NCBI RefSeq assembly: GCF_009877425.1 | Contig: NZ_WXEY01000017.1 | Span: 1-64,000 of the forward strand | Direction: 5' to 3' | DNA: 64,000 nt | Origin: Heliomicrobium undosum | Lineage (GTDB): Bacteria > Bacillota > Desulfitobacteriia > Heliobacteriales > Heliobacteriaceae | Shown here: positions 63,935 through 64,000 of the stretch, piece by piece | How the letters are laid out: every line of letters starts with the position of its first letter | How positions within the stretch are numbered: position 1 is the stretch's first letter | Made by a program: the position numbers and the translations under genes | Notes under the pieces: model-generated | What the model saw: the letters and a program-made list of their open reading frames with translations, nothing else | What the model was told of the DNA's origin: nothing | The model's database searches: none

Positions 63935-64000
63935 CAATTGGTACCTCCCGTATTTTAATTTTGCTAGAAAATCGACAACGCCCGCTTGCGATGGCAGAGA

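Overview
The window reads as one chromosome segment of a G+C-rich, endospore-forming, anaerobic Bacillota (class Clostridia). The pointers are an H-type small acid-soluble spore protein (27510-27689), a multi-cluster [FeFe]-hydrogenase with a fused NADH/FMN partner (48134-52740), a FAD-type thymidylate synthase, strong AGGAGG ribosome binding sites with frequent GTG/TTG starts, and T-tailed intrinsic terminators. A Heliobacteriaceae or Peptococcaceae-like organism would fit, but no gene here fixes the family and that is a guess. I see no insertion sequence, prophage, CRISPR array, rRNA or tRNA.

Layout. 1-3330: type II NADH dehydrogenase, a GyrI-like ligand-binding protein and an ADP-ribosylglycohydrolase. 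3500-14266: a defence island, a four-gene Wadjet system (jetABCD, an SMC-like anti-plasmid complex) followed after 85 bases by an McrBC-type modification-dependent restriction system; all six genes point the same way and end at one terminator. The McrB protein carries a PUA/EVE-like domain inserted inside its AAA+ domain. 14451-24858: chemoreceptor, second GyrI-like protein, DUF89 protein, VOC protein, EamA exporter, DsrE protein, a likely unannotated 47-residue ORF, a GT-B-like protein, and a CHASE4-GGDEF-HD-GYP protein. 24890-31294: hybrid histidine kinase, sspH, and a response regulator/kinase/membrane protein operon with a probable autoregulatory site. 31471-47941: secreted glycosidase-like protein, MalY-type lyase, pyridoxal kinase, GlnRS, GNAT, MsrAB, lipoprotein, ThyX with two degenerate halves, acyltransferase, YgbA-like protein, Fe-alcohol dehydrogenase, potassium channel, and a DUF2087/GIY-YIG-like fusion. 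48134-52740: hydrogenase operon. 52950-64000: soluble chemoreceptor-like protein with its signalling tip at the N-terminus, polysaccharide deacetylase lipoprotein facing a Tat-exported protein, rRNA methyltransferase, PHP phosphatase, Ogt, a GGDEF-EAL protein overlapping or abutting a BMP-family lipoprotein, and a YaiI/YqxD protein.

How it works together. Most of the window is ordinary housekeeping plus environmental sensing (two chemoreceptor-type proteins, two c-di-GMP proteins, two kinases). The defence island joins two systems that recognise different foreign DNA features: DNA topology/size (Wadjet) and modified bases (McrBC). The hydrogenase pair looks like a two-polypeptide version of the HydABC-type enzyme that exchanges electrons between NAD(H), ferredoxin and H2. 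Short in-frame 15-base tandem repeats recur in linkers of unrelated genes.
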